A stretch of DNA of 64,000 nt from NCBI GenBank assembly GCA_949752795.1, contig OX457068.1, positions 60,701,582 to 60,765,581 of the forward strand, in the 5' to 3' direction. The DNA is from Hyperoodon ampullatus (taxonomy: Eukaryota > Chordata > Mammalia > Artiodactyla > Ziphiidae). Shown one piece after another: positions 12,901 to 24,131 of the stretch. The position numbers and the translations under genes were made by a program. The notes under the pieces are model-generated. The model was not told where the DNA came from. It made no database searches and saw only the letters and a list, made by a program, of their open reading frames with translations. Within the stretch, counting starts at the first letter, position 1; each line of letters opens with the position of its first letter.

Positions 12901-13545
12901 ACTGAGACCTAATTAAACTTAAAGCTTTTGCATAGCAAAGGAAGTTATCAACAAAATGAAAAGACATCCTCCTGAATGAGAGAAATACTTGCAAATGGTA
13001 TGACTGATAAGGGGTTAATATCCAAAATATATAAACAGCTCATACAATTCAATATCCAGAAAACAAAAACCTGATTAATAAATGAGCAGAAAACCTGAAT
13101 AGACATTTTTCTAAAGAAGATATACAGATGATTAACAGGCACATGTAAAGATACTCAGTATCACTCATCATCATAGAAATGCAAATCAAAACATCAATGA
13201 GATATCACCTCACACCTGTCAGAACGGCTAACATCAAAACTTCTACAAATAACAAATGTTGTCAAGAATGTGGAGAAAAGAGAACAGTAGTACTCTGTTG
13301 GTGGGACTATAAATTGGTGCATCCACTACAGAATACAATAGTATGGAGATTCCTCAAAAAACTAAAAATAGGACTGTTTTATGATCCAGCAATTCCACTC
13401 CTGTGTATATATCTGAAGAAAACAAATGCACTAATTCAAAAAGATGCATGCACCTCAATGTTAATAGCAGCATAATTTATGATAGTCAAGATATGGAAGC
13501 AACCTAAGTGTCCATCCACAGATGAATGAATAAAGATGTGGTATT
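9942..13545 (+). pseudogene. L1-I ORF2 remnant (endonuclease/reverse transcriptase)
   Basis: The start region reads like the family N-terminus (IIDLNVNGLS, about 9970). Endonuclease pieces lie in 10190-10552 (YVPN motif and the region of the catalytic GDFN, here GGFN, so the Asp is lost). Reverse transcriptase pieces lie in 11646-11957 ([12 protein letters not shown] and [16 protein letters not shown]), with the FADD region near 11990-12010 altered. The C-terminal region is at 13179-13475, with the cysteine-knuckle block degraded. Many stops and frameshifts are present. The 3' end and UTR are missing or scrambled after 13545. Confidence 0.75.
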
Positions 13546-13574
13546 TACCTATTAATGTTAATGTATTCTTTAAC

Positions 13575-13660
13575 TTCATTCATTTTTTATGGCTGAGTAG
13601 TATTCCATTGTGTATGTATATATGTATGTGTATATAGGTAGCTTCATCTGTGGATGAATT
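13575..13660 (-). repeat. Inverted fragment of L1 ORF2 3' end
   Basis: The reverse complement reads as the end of L1 ORF2: CATCCACAGATGAA..., then 'acacaatggaatactactcagccataaaaaa..gaatgaa'. It directly follows the plus-strand L1-I end and overlaps it: CATCCACAGATGAA occurs forward at 13513-13526 and inverted at 13643-13656, a 14-bp inverted repeat with a loop of about 116 bp. Confidence 0.75.
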
Positions 13661-15259
13661 TACCTATATAAACATACCAGAGCTTCCATTTAATTTTAGA
13701 GACCATTTCTACAATATAATTTTCTTCAACTTATTCTCTATAATATGTAAGATTTAACCAAATTAAAGGGCTATTTCTATTCCAAAAATATCTCGTATTG
13801 CAAAGTTTTTGAAGAAGCAAGTAACAGAATTTTGGATAGTCTAAATTTGAGAATAATGTCTTGGACTTAACTGAGGTTACTTGTGATTGGTTTCACTATA
13901 TTTCAACCAGCAAGTAATGCAAGTGGTATTCTGGTGATCCAGGATACATTACTGCACAATTGGATGGGTCCCCATTGTTCTCTTTCCCCTCAAAGAGGGA
14001 AGCCCAACCATTTGAGACCTTTTTAACCTGTAGTAAGGAAGGAATGCACCAAGTCAATGCAAATAGTGGGCTCATTTCCATTTATATAGTTTTCAGATGA
14101 GGGCAAAAGGCAGAGAATAAGCACCTCAGCCCAGATCATGCAGCTGATATCCATGTTATGAATTCATAATTTCTTGTTAAACTAGTTTATATAGCATACT
14201 TTTATTTCAAAAATCAGAATCACAGTTTCAGCATATCAGGTTCGACCATGGCTTACCACAATGTACCCCTAGGTAGAAGTCATAAATAGGGATCATCCCT
14301 TACTTTCAACACATTTCTAACATGTCCCAGTGATATATGTTGGCATTACCTCTTCAAAATGATACCATCACACTTGTATTATGTATTCTAAAATATTAAA
14401 ATGTCAAAAATAAAACAACAGATAACATTATTAATGTAAATATAAATTCCCCTGCTGCCAAAATCAACAACAGAAACTCAACAAGTCATCCAGAAATATT
14501 CTGTTTGGTATAAATCTCCCCAGATGAATCTATCAGTTTGTTTCAGCCAGTGCTTTTGTTGCAAATTGCTCCTGAAACAAGTGTTATTGATCTTTCAATT
14601 CTTAAGTCTACTAGAGAACATAAATGCATTCCACTGTTTACTCCTCAGTTTAAGTTATTTGTATTTGGACTGTCCCCTGCAGGCAATTTTTGAAGAATGC
14701 CCAGTTCACTAAACTCACTGTGAAGAACACACTGTTAAGCATTTCAAGCCACCTATGGGGACTATCACCACAAATATCAGGTTGAAAATTCTAGCTGATC
14801 AACAACACTACCACCCAGAACAGCAGCATTTGGCCAGGGTAACCACACAATTAATTCTTCTGTTTCAGCCAGACAATATCATATTCTCTAGAGAAATTTG
14901 CCAAAGGATTTTACCCATTTTGCAGCAATGTTTACTCCTGTCTCTCTTACACATTTAGTGTTTCTGGTTCCTTTGAAATCCCTTTTCCTGGTATTCCACA
15001 TCTCTCAACTCCTGATGTCTTATTATTGTTGTGATGACAGCTCACAGTTGTTTAAAGCTATCTTCTGCAACAGAATATAGAAAATTAATTTGAAATCCCT
15101 ATTAATTCTGAGAAAATCCCCTTTTGATATAGGAGATAAATGAAGCAGAGAGCTGAAGTGACTGACTCAAGTTGGTGCCATAAGAAGCACTAGCTACCCT
15201 GGTCCCAAAAGATCTTTGATGAAGAGGAGACAACCAAGGCACAGGGTCTCAGGGAACCA
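13661..15259. other. No recognised feature
   Basis: Single-copy-looking DNA. Open frames at 13896-14081 (-), 14524-14712, 14755-14958 and 14898-15080 (+) are short, overlap each other in different frames, and show no domain. I do not call them genes. Confidence 0.4.
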
Positions 15260-15400
15260 GATCCCAATATTGCCTCACTACCTATTTAATCTCTCTGAGG
15301 CTTGTTTCTCTTAAGAAAAATGGTACTAATTCTTGCCTGCCCACTTCATACAAATATATTTAAATATAATAAGTGTAAATAGAAAAAGAAATTGGAAACC
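15260..15400 (+). repeat. Probable MIR SINE fragment
   Basis: Sequence around 15268-15345 follows the MIR core: 'ttgcctcactacctatttaatctctctgaggcttgtttctcttaagaaaaatggtactaatt', equivalent to the splice-like 'cttactagctgtgtgac..ttaacctctctg..cctcagtttcctcatctgtaaaatggg' pattern. It is old and diverged, with approximate ends. Confidence 0.5.
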
Positions 15401-16332
15401 TTACTATTTGTGAGCATAACATACAAGAAAATTTTAATGATTTTCAAAGTTTTTTTCTATGTTCAGGATAAAATCTCAGAGCATTTGCAAGCAGAAACAT
15501 ACTAAAGAACAAGGAGAGTCCATTGTCTCCTTCACATGTATCCACTTTGTGACACAATTAATTGGAAATATACATATTCTTTAATGCACAAAAGCAACTA
15601 TCCTTTCAAAAAAATTTGCATTAAAAAAAGCACAATTTTCTTGCTGTTGAAACCAATTGCCTGTAACAATTTTTCCTCTGGCTGGACAGAGCCTTGCAGA
15701 GGAAGCAGACCAACTTCTTTCTTTTTCAGGAGCCTAGATATAGGAAATGATTTGGAATGTATAAATGGTACAAAGGTCTTATAACGTGTCCCATCTGAGC
15801 ACCTATGGATCTGTTCAGAAATGCTTTATTTCTTTGTCTAATATTGTTTACCTTCCTAGTCACAGACACAAAATGAAGCCTATCTTGAACCTTCATCTCA
15901 TACTTTTGAGAAAAATGAAAACTTCACTCATGAGCCTAGATGTTTCCATCTATACCAAATCTGAAACACTGTATGAAATAGAAAATGTAGGTAAGGAAAC
16001 ACAAAGATAACCACATGTCTTCCTCATTTATTATCATGTTATTAGCTATTTAATAATAATCAAACTTTTTTCTAAGTCTCCTTTCAATAATTTATTTGGA
16101 AAAAAACTGCCTATACCAAGCCCTAAGTATGTCCTTAGCCCTAAATATTATCACAGTTTCTAACTTAAGAAAAACATAACTATGACTACCAAAAAAAAAA
16201 AGCAATTACAATGTTGACTCTCTAAATATCCCTAAGATTAAATAGATATTATGTAAAGAAGTTTTTCTTAATATCAGTGTAATTAATTAAAGCCTTAAAG
16301 TCACTTGGTGCACTAAAAAGTCATATAACAAT
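15401..16332. other. No recognised feature
   Basis: AT-rich sequence with a homopolymer A run near 16190-16201. Frames at 15536-15784 and 15765-16010 (+) have no recognised homology. Confidence 0.4.
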
Positions 16333-16345
16333 AACTACTGCCCCA

Positions 16346-16547
16346 GAGCTTGCCTGGTGGTGCAGTGGTTGAGAGTCCGCCTGCCGATGCAGGGGACAAG
16401 GGTTCATGCCCCGATCTGGGAAGATCCCACATGCCGCGGAGCAGTTGGGCCTGTGAGCCATGGCCGCTGAGCCTGCACGTCTGGTGCCTGTGCTCCACAA
16501 TGGGAGAGGCCATAACAGTGAGAGGCCCACGTACCATAAAAAAAAAA
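16346..16547 (+). mobile_element. CHR-type SINE with perfect 13-bp target duplication
   Basis: Complete tRNA-derived SINE. The A box TGGTGCAGTGG is at 16358-16368 and the B box GGTTCATGCC at 16401-16410. The conserved body GGGAAGATCCCACATGCCGC is followed by 'gtgagaggcccacgtacc' and an A tail. The direct repeat AACTACTGCCCCA occurs exactly at 16333-16345 and 16548-16560, marking the insertion limits. The B box has a CpG decay change (TTCG to TTCA). This is among the better preserved SINEs here, but age cannot be given without a consensus alignment. Confidence 0.92.
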
Positions 16548-16599
16548 AACTACTGCCCCAAATGAAAGCAAAATAATACAAAGCTAAATAGATGTCTTT

Positions 16600-16680
16600 A
16601 TTAACAGAAATAAATTAGTTTATAGAAATAAACTAATAGAAATAAACTTATAGAAATTAGTTTATTGAAATAAGTATGGG
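16600..16680 (+). repeat. AT-rich imperfect tandem/palindromic repeat
   Basis: AGAAATAAA-type units recur about every 16 bp. Within them TTAGTTTAT (16615-16623) and ATAAACTAA (16628-16636) form a perfect 9-bp inverted repeat with a 4-base loop. This is probably simple-sequence drift. Confidence 0.55.
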
Positions 16681-17839
16681 TAATCTGTCCAAATGAAATG
16701 AAGATCTAATAGAATATTGCTGAAAACAGTACTTGTTACAATGAAGCTTAAGGGTAAGGAAACTCATCAGCAACATGAGGGAAAGATCTGGCATACCAAG
16801 GCAGACTACAAAGCCTGTTAGTCTGATGCCTACCATCAGCATGGTAAGAGTGAATTTTCCCTGATATGATATTTTGGAACCCTGCGTTTCCTAATCATTG
16901 GAGGCTGTTTGATACAGGTTGGAGAAAAGTTGATATGATCTAACTTAATGGAGAGCAGGCCAAGAGAAAGAAGAAGAATGTCTATATTAGCTGTAGGAAG
17001 AGAAAATCAACAGACTCTCGGTGATTCCAGATTATTCAAAGAGACTTTGAGCCGAAGGTCTATAGACAGAAGAAATCTCAGGTCTCATTCAAGACTTAGA
17101 AAACATTCACTTAAGTTGATGTTGGTTGTCCATCTGTCTAATAAACATTCTGATTTTGAAAAATGGCAAATTGGAAAAGAAAAAGAATCAATTTCTAACC
17201 TCAGTAAAAGCAGAGTAAGCTCAACAACAGCAAAAAAACTAAGTTATTGGCTATAAAATGTACTTCTTAAAATATAAAGTCCTGTATATTTGAAGCTTTA
17301 GTGTTGAAGTGAATAACAAAATACACCTTACAAGTGGAAAAATATTTTGTACCTTATTTTTAAGAAAAATGTGGTTGGGTTAAGTGTGTTATTAACCACA
17401 GCTTTTTAAAAAACAGCTCACACTTTTTCTCTTAGCTTTCAAGACATTCTTTTTTTTTCATGTCTTCACATAAAAAATGTACTTCTTGTGCTTTAACCTT
17501 CTGGGGGAGGAAATCTAGTTTGAAGAAGTTCAGACTCCATCTTCTTGAGTAGTGTGTTTACTATAGAGCAATTGCCCACCATTTGCATGGACAAACTATA
17601 TAGTTACTTTCTCCTCTAAAAGTTTTAACATCTTGATGCGGGTGTCATGAAACATGTTTGAAGAATTCAGCTCAAGAAAAATATTTAGAATCAAAACCAC
17701 AAGGAACTATAACTAAACCTCCTATGGGCCCAATATGACATATGTTGAGTCTTACTGACATTGTTAGAAATTTGGAGAAATGTTTTCTTCCTCTTTTCCT
17801 AAAAGACTTAAATATTTCAGGGCTGTAAGAGACCTCAAA
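16681..17839. other. No recognised feature
   Basis: Single-copy-looking sequence. The plus-strand frame 16948-17256 (102 codons, basic and serine-rich) is the longest frame outside a repeat here. It has no domain I recognise and no start, splice or promoter support. Confidence 0.4.
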
Positions 17840-17972
17840 ATTAAATTGTTACAGATGACGAACTTGAGAGTCACAGAATTGCAGTTACTTCCCCAAAATT
17901 ACATGTCTACCAACTGGGCTTGAGTCCAGGCCTTCTGATTTCCTGGCCAAAGCATTTCCACTAAACCACACC
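17840..17972 (-). repeat. MIR SINE fragment
   Basis: The sequence reads as MIR in reverse: 'ttacagatgacgaacttgagagtcacagaattgcagttacttccccaaaattacatg', then 'tgggcttgagtccaggccttctgatttcc' and 'catttccactaaaccacacc', the characteristic tRNA-like end. Confidence 0.7.
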
Positions 17973-18419
17973 AACACTACTACCATCCTTTAACCATGTT
18001 TTTTTTTTTTCCTTTTAGTATACTATGTGTATGTATGTGAATGTTGTGTGTTGTATATGCATAATGCATTAATGTTTTTAGATCCAAGGTGGATTTTACA
18101 GATATTACAGTCTACCACTTAATTCTTCCTGACATATTGAACAACAGGTAGAAGGTAATTCAAGTTTGAGAACTAATTCTAAGTTTAGGAACAAATCAGG
18201 AGACTATGCAAATCCAGAAATTTTCTGGTAGTTAGGTCAGAAGGACTTAAGAAAGCAGCAGTAAAATAACAAATCAAAAAATTGGTCAAAGCCCACAGAA
18301 AGTAGAGAAGATCAAGTCCGGTAAAAGAGAAGTGCAAAGAGCAAAACTTGAGTCAGAGTACACCTTACAGATATACACTTTACAGTAGTATATTTGCTTT
18401 ATATTTTAAAGCATTCCAA
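17973..18419. other. No recognised feature
   Basis: Contains a T run at 18000-18010 and a TATG/TGTG-rich stretch to about 18060. Otherwise plain AT-rich DNA. Confidence 0.4.
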
Positions 18420-18590
18420 ATTCACTTCTAGTAATATTTGCACAGATTCTCTGTAAGATAAACTGGCAGTTACTAGTGTCCTTATTTTATAGGTGAAATA
18501 AAATGATAGCATAGCATATCTAGGTTTTGTCTGTGGTCACACAATGAGCTTGTGCTGGCAATCCAAGTGTCGTGACTCCTGGCTTAAGTT
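18420..18590 (-). repeat. Probable MIR SINE fragment (diverged)
   Basis: Order of blocks: 'cttattttataggtgaaataaaatgatagcatagcat' followed by 'gtggtcacacaatgagcttgtgctggcaatccaagtg' and 'tgactcctgg'. This resembles the reverse MIR core 'attttacagatgaggaaactgag...ggtcacacagc.agt..tggcagagcc..ga'. Weak but ordered. Confidence 0.45.
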
Positions 18591-19993
18591 GCTTTTCAGG
18601 CCAGTACATATATATTCCTTATTAAATGAAGCCAAGCTAGAAAGTACTGAAACTAATGTGCCATAATCAATCAGGAAGTCAATGGTGAAAACCCTTGAGC
18701 TTACAAAATACTTTTCTTCCATTAAGCTGACTTAAGAGTAGAGGGAGAAATACTTCTTTAAAAAAAAAGAATGAAAGAAATCCTTAGAACCAGTTTTCAT
18801 GAAAATCCATAGAAGTGTCGTATTGTGTCTCCATTCTCTCTTTTCTGGACACTTCCCTCACCATAGTCTTCAGATAACTCTGGTATCAAATACTCTGCTT
18901 CTCTCTCACAAAAGGTGGAGGAAGTAATTTCCTTCTAGGGCAGGAAAACTGAAAGAGATGCCTAATATATTATTGCCTGTGAAAGCAATGAGTCATGCAA
19001 AGTATGGGTCTATTGGTCAAAAGACATAGAAATTGACTTACAGGGACCCTCACTGGCCAAATGTGGGACAGTAGATCCATCAAAATAATAAAAACAATAA
19101 CACCAAGAACTCCAATGTATTGGAACACATCAAAAAATGAAAACTTTATGAATTCATAATTAGGAAAAAAGCTTATTGGTCAATGTTGTAGTTTTCTCAG
19201 ACACCAACTCATTATTCTGAAAAATTTTTTAAAGGAAAAAATGCATGTACCTTGTATAGATTTTATTTCACTACAACCAAAAAGGTGATAAGGGCAAGTT
19301 TTTGTTTGAAGGAGAAATATAGCTTATACACGAAGGATTGATAAATCATTTGTTCATCCCTAATGAAAAAATGGATCCATGTAACAATCATGAAAGTCTA
19401 CTAAACTCCTTGGGTGAAAGTTTTATTGGGAACTTCATAAAAAGTGGATTGTGCTTATATCATTAAACACCTTGATCAATCTTAATGTTACCAAAGGTAG
19501 GACCATCAGACATTTTGCATCTCTTGATACAGTGAAATAAGAAGCACACAGTACCACTTACATCTTATTCTTGCTAGAAAAATAAATAACCTTTAACTTG
19601 GCTAAGCCTTTAGATTTAACTGACAGTTTTCAGGAAAGACAGACACTAGAGAAACGTGAATTGATACCACAAGAATAAAGTTAGTCAAATGTTAAAGGGA
19701 AAATCTTATAGGACAAATGACCCAGATTTTCAAATGAATAAATAGCATTAGAAAGAAAAGAATAGAGTCTGTTTTAGCTCATTACAGACTAAAATGGACT
19801 TCAGAGGGATATCAAACAATTACAATGCATAAAATTTATTTGGACTAAGATTCAAAGACATTTTCATGAGAACAGGGAAAAATTTAACACAGATTTTTAT
19901 TGGGTGATTTTAAGGTATTATTTTTAAATGTCTTGATTTTATTTTATTTATTAAGCTAAGATATTTAAGTTGAGTTTTTTTAAACCTTATCTG
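18591..19993. other. No recognised feature
   Basis: AT-rich sequence up to the 5' end of L1-II. The minus-strand frame 19910-20176 crosses the L1 start and is not a gene. Confidence 0.4.
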
Positions 19994-21035
19994 AGGATCA
20001 AGATGGCAGAGAAGGTAGATGCTGAACTCACCTCCCCCCATGAACACATCAAAACTACAACTACATATAGAGCAACTCTCACTGAGAATGACCTGAAGAC
20101 AAGCAGAACAAGCTCTTCTACAACTAAGGCTATGAAGAAAGAACCACATGGAGTCTGCTAGGAGGAGAGGACACATATCTCTAGCAAACGACCCAGAAGG
20201 GGTGGAGGTATAACAGTTTCAAGGATTCTCCTTAAAGAACAAGCAGTTCAAGCTCCATATTAGCCACCTCAGCCCTGGGGTACAGCACAGGGAAGACAAA
20301 GCCTCCGTAGCAGGTTTTAAAACCAGTGGGGCTTACTAAAGTGCTGTAAGAAACTGAGACTCTGCTCTTGAAGAACACAGGCACAGACATAATTGTTCCC
20401 AGTTCCAGCACAGAGGCAGCATATTGAAAACCGCCTGGTGCTCTGCCTGGCCTGCCAAGACAAACTCAGCATACACCACAAACTACAATGGACTCCTGCT
20501 CTGGCATTGCTCCTTGCTAAGGTGGAGACTGCCATTGACAATGCAAGGGTGCACACTAGGGAAAGAGTGGAGTCAGTTTGGACCCCAGCCCTGCCTCTAG
20601 ACAGGGTGGAGCCCGGAAGTCATCTCAGAAATGGAACTCTAACTTCTTGGGTTTGGCCATGCCCCCAACCAAGGTGGAGACTGCTATTGTGCAAGGGGGA
20701 AGCCTGCCTTCTTCAGGGCTCCTGCTCCAATCCTTTTGATACCAGTCTCACCTCTCAATAGGTCAGCGACTTCCATTGAGCCTAGGAGAAGCTCCAACTT
20801 GCACCTGGCTCTAACTGTAACCCCTCTGATTCCAGCTCTAACTCCCACCAAGGTGGCTGCTGCAAGCAAACCCTGGGAGAAGATACAGCCCATGCTCACA
20901 TCAGACCTAGTTTTCCCACCAAAGCCACTAGGCACATGCAGCCTGCATAGGGATGCTCCCACACAAGATCACACCTTAAAGACCAGGATAGGTAACTTTT
21001 GCCTAATTTCATAGAGACAAAGAGAGTAAAACAAA

Positions 21036-21885
21036 ATGAAAATACAGAAGAATATGTTTCAAATGAAAGAACAAGAATGAAAAAAACCTAATGAAATGGA
21101 TAATTTACTGATAAGAGTTCAAAGCAACAGTAATTAATATGCCAACTGAAATCAGGGAAAGAATAGAGGAACACAGTGATAACATCAACAAAGAACTAAA
21201 GAGTTAAAAGAATGAATCAGAGTTGAAGAACACAGTAACTAACATGAAAAATACACTAGAATGAATTCACAACAGATTAGGTGATACAGAAGAAGACATG
21301 AGTGACCTGGAAATAGAATAGTGAAAATCACCCAATCAGAACTACAAAAAGAAAAATAAATGTTTAAAAATGAGGATAGTTTAAGGGACTTCTGATACAA
21401 CATCAATCACACTAACATTTATGTTATAATGGTCTCAGGAAAAGAGAGAAAGAAAGGGGTAGAAAACATATTTGATAAAATTATGGCTGAAAATTTATCT
21501 AACCTGAAAAATGAGACCAATATCCAGATCCAGAAATCACAGAGTATCAAACAAGATGAACTCAAAGAGAACAACATCAAGCCATAGCATAATTAAAATG
21601 GCAAAAGTTAAAGAGACAATTTTAAAGGCATCAAGAAAAAAAAAAAAAGAGTGACATACCCTAAAAAGGCTATCACCCGATTTTTGAGCAAAAAAATATT
21701 GCATGTCAGAAGGGAAAGGCATAATATATTTAAAGTGAAGAAGGAAAACCCTGCAACATAGGATACTCTATATGGCAAGGTTATCATACAGAATTGAAAG
21801 AGTGATAGAGCTTCCCAGACAAGCAAAAACTAAAAGAGTTCATGACCACTAAACTGACCTTACAAAAAATGTTAATTGGTCTATT
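21036..21885 (+). pseudogene. L1-II ORF1 remnant
   Basis: Family-like start ATGAAAATACAGAAG at 21036. Later blocks match the ORF1 RNA-binding and C-terminal regions ('attatggctgaaaatttatct', 'catcaagaaaa', 'tggcaaggttatc.tacagaattgaaagag'). The end corresponds to the 'aaaaaatgttaattgg' block. Frameshifts, stops and indels (such as the A12 run at about 21636-21648) break every frame. Confidence 0.65.
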
Positions 21886-22370
21886 AAAATTGAAAAGAAA
21901 AGGCTATAAAAAGAAATAAGAAAATATAGGAAGGGGAAAATCTCACTGGTAAAGGCAAAAATATAGTAAAGATAGTGGATCAACCACTTAAATAAGCTAG
22001 CATGAAGGTTAAAAATCTAAAATTGTAGAATCAACTATAACTGCAATAAGCAGTTAAGAGATAGACATGAAGATATAAAATATGACATCAAAACACAAAA
22101 CGTGGCAATGAGAGGAGCAAAAAAATGTAGATATTTTAGAATGCCTTTGGACATAAATGCCCATCAGTTTAAAACAAGCAGATATATAGTTTGATATATA
22201 TGAACTTCATGGTAACTACAAATCAAAAACTTACAATAGATAAACAAGATTAAAATAAACTCAAACATAACACTAAAAAGAATTTATCAAACTACAAGGG
22301 AAGGCTTTAAAGGAAAAGAAAAGACTGGAGATGAACAAGAACAACCAGGAAACAAGTAGCAAAAAGGCAA

Positions 22371-22470
22371 TAAGTGCATATCTAGCAATAATAACTTTAA
22401 ATGTCAATGGACCAAATGCTCCAATCAAAAGAAATAGAGTGGCTGGTTGAATTAAAAAACAAGACTAGAT
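22371..22470 (+). pseudogene. L1-II ORF2 remnant, 5' piece (endonuclease N-terminus)
   Basis: Encodes the start of the APE-type endonuclease (AIITLNVNGPNAPI, then EIEWLVELKNK). It is cut at 22470 by the composite insertion. The next ORF2 bases are found at about 34265. Confidence 0.7.
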
Positions 22471-22594
22471 ACGTGGGGGAAGATGGCAAAAGAGTAAGAC
22501 ACGGAGATCACCTTCCACCCCACAGATACATCAGAAATTCATCTACACGTGGAACAGCTCCTACAGAACACCTACTGAACGCTGACAGAAGACC

Positions 22595-23158
22595 TCAGAC
22601 CCCCCAAAAGGCAAGAAACTCCCCATGTACCTGGGTAGGGCAAAAGAAAAAAGAATAAACAGAGACAAAATGATAGGGACGGGACCTGCACCAGTGGGAG
22701 GGAACCATGAAGGAGGAAAGGTTTACACACACTAGAAGCCCATTAACGGGTGGAGACTGCTGGTGGCGGAGGGGGAAAGCTTCGGAGTAGCGGAGGAGAG
22801 CGCAGCAACAGGGGTGCGGAGGGCAAACCGGAGAGATTCCCGCACAGAGGATCAGTGCCAACTGGCACTCACCAGCCCGAGAGGCTTCTCTGCTCACCCG
22901 CCGAGGCGGGTGGGGGCTGGAAGCTGAGGATCTGGTTTCAGGTTTTGGTCGTAGTGCAGGGAGAGGAGTGGGGTTGGCAGCGTAAACACAGCCTGAAGGG
23001 GTTAGTGCACCACGGCTAGCCTGGAGGGAGTCCGGGAAAATGTCTGAAGCTGCCGAAGAGGCAAGAGACTTTTTCTTCCCTCTTTGTTTCCTGGTGCGTG
23101 AGGAGAGGGGATTAAGACCACTGCTTAAAGGAGCTCCAGAGACGGGCACAAGCTGCAA
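22595..23158 (-). other. Antisense open frame in L1-A 5'UTR (187 codons)
   Basis: A minus-strand frame ends in the residues FFCPTQVHGEFLAFWGV. The last ~105 codons (from about CAGISP onward) are in the same frame and end at the same stop as frames in L1-B (26685-26960) and L1-C (42653-43168). Primate L1 has an unrelated antisense ORF0 in its 5'UTR, so the position is suggestive. The upstream part of the frame differs between copies because of indels. GC-rich DNA with few stops could give this by chance. Coding status is not established. Confidence 0.3.
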
Positions 23159-23661
23159 CTAAAAGCACGGACCCCAGAGACGGGCGTGGGACGCTGGGGC
23201 TGCTGCTGCCACTGCCAAGAGGCCTGTGTGCGAGTGCAGGTCACTGTCCATGCTCCCCTTCTGGGGAGCCTGTGCAGCCCGCCACTGCCGGGGCCCCGGG
23301 ATCCAGGGATGGCTTCCCCGGGAGAGTGCACGGCGCGCCTCAGGCTGGTGCAACGTCATGCCGGCCTCTTCCACCGCAGGCTGGCCCCACACTCCGTACT
23401 CCTCTCTCCCCCTGGCCTGAGTGAGCCAGAGTCCCTGAAGCAGCTACTCCTTTAAACCTGTCCTGTCTGAGCAAAGAACAGACGCCCTCTGACGACCTAC
23501 ATGCAGAGGTGGGGCCAAATCCAAAGCTGAGAACTGGGAGCTGTGAGAATAAAGAAGAGAAAGGGAAATCTCTCCCAGCAGTCTCAGGAGCAGTGGATTA
23601 AAGCTCCACAATCAACATGATGTACTCTGCATCTGTGGAATACATGAATAGACAATGAAGC

Positions 23662-23803
23662 ATCCCAAATTTAGGAGGTGGACTTTGAGAACAAGATTTA
23701 TGATATTTTCCCCTTTTCCTCTTTTTACAATGAATTATCCCAAATTGAGGAGGTGGAATTTGAGAGCAAGATTTAAGACTTTTTCCCCTTTTTCTCTTTT
23801 TGT
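23662..23803 (+). repeat. 75-bp unit, two copies, in L1-A 5'UTR
   Basis: Unit starts ATCCCAAATT at 23662 and again at 23737. Each continues with GGAGGTGGA, 'tttgaga.caagattta' and a pyrimidine run CCCCTTTTCCTCTTTTTAC. The second copy loses identity after about 23803. Confidence 0.8.
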
Positions 23804-23979
23804 GAATGTGTATGAGTATGATTCTGTGTGAGATTTTGTCTGTATAACTTTGCTTCCACAATTTGTCCCAGGGTTCTATCCGTCCGTTTTTTTTTAATAA
23901 TTATTTTTTTATTTTAATAACGCTATTATATTTTATCATACTTTATTATATTTTACTCATCTTCTTTCTTTATCCTTTT

Positions 23980-24131
23980 CTTACCTTCCCTCCTTCCTCC
24001 CTCCCTCCCTCCCTCCTTTCTTTCTCTTTCTTTCCTTCCTTCCTTCCTTCCTACCTTCTTTCTTTGTTTCTCTTTCTTTCCTTCCTTCCTTCTTTCTTTC
24101 TTTCTTTTTTCTTTCTTTCTTTCTTTCTTTC
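23980..24131 (+). repeat. Pyrimidine (CTTT/CCTT/CCCT) tract in L1-A 5'UTR
   Basis: Almost pure C/T on the plus strand, made of CTTC, CCTT, CCTC and CTTT units. L1-B and L1-C have the same tract at different lengths. Long Ser/Leu/Phe-rich open frames across it are a by-product of the lack of purines. Confidence 0.9.

Larger units (their letters stand above)
7386..13545 (+). mobile_element. L1-I: old, nearly full-length L1 retrotransposon (decayed)
   Basis: L1 is the autonomous non-LTR retrotransposon of mammals. It encodes ORF1p (RNA chaperone) and ORF2p (endonuclease and reverse transcriptase). This copy keeps the order 5'UTR, ORF1, short inter-ORF, ORF2. It opens with the usual 5' motif AAGATGGCAGAGTAGGA (about 7394) and ends in the last part of ORF2 near 13545, where the order is broken by an inverted piece. 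Frames are broken throughout. Its divergence from the L1s at 22-50 kb shows that it is older. No clear target duplication was found. Confidence 0.85.

Noticed and set aside
14524..15080. Cluster of three short plus-strand frames as a possible small gene
   Set aside because: They overlap in different frames, are hydrophobic AT-type translations, and have no shared start or domain.
16948..17256. 102-codon plus-strand frame as a host gene or exon
   Set aside because: No recognisable domain, no promoter, no splice signals that stand out, and frame length is within chance for the base composition. A conservation check would be needed to revive it.
23662..23803. Repeat units as a CRISPR-like array
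   Set aside because: Direct tandem copies without spacers, inside a mammalian L1 5'UTR.
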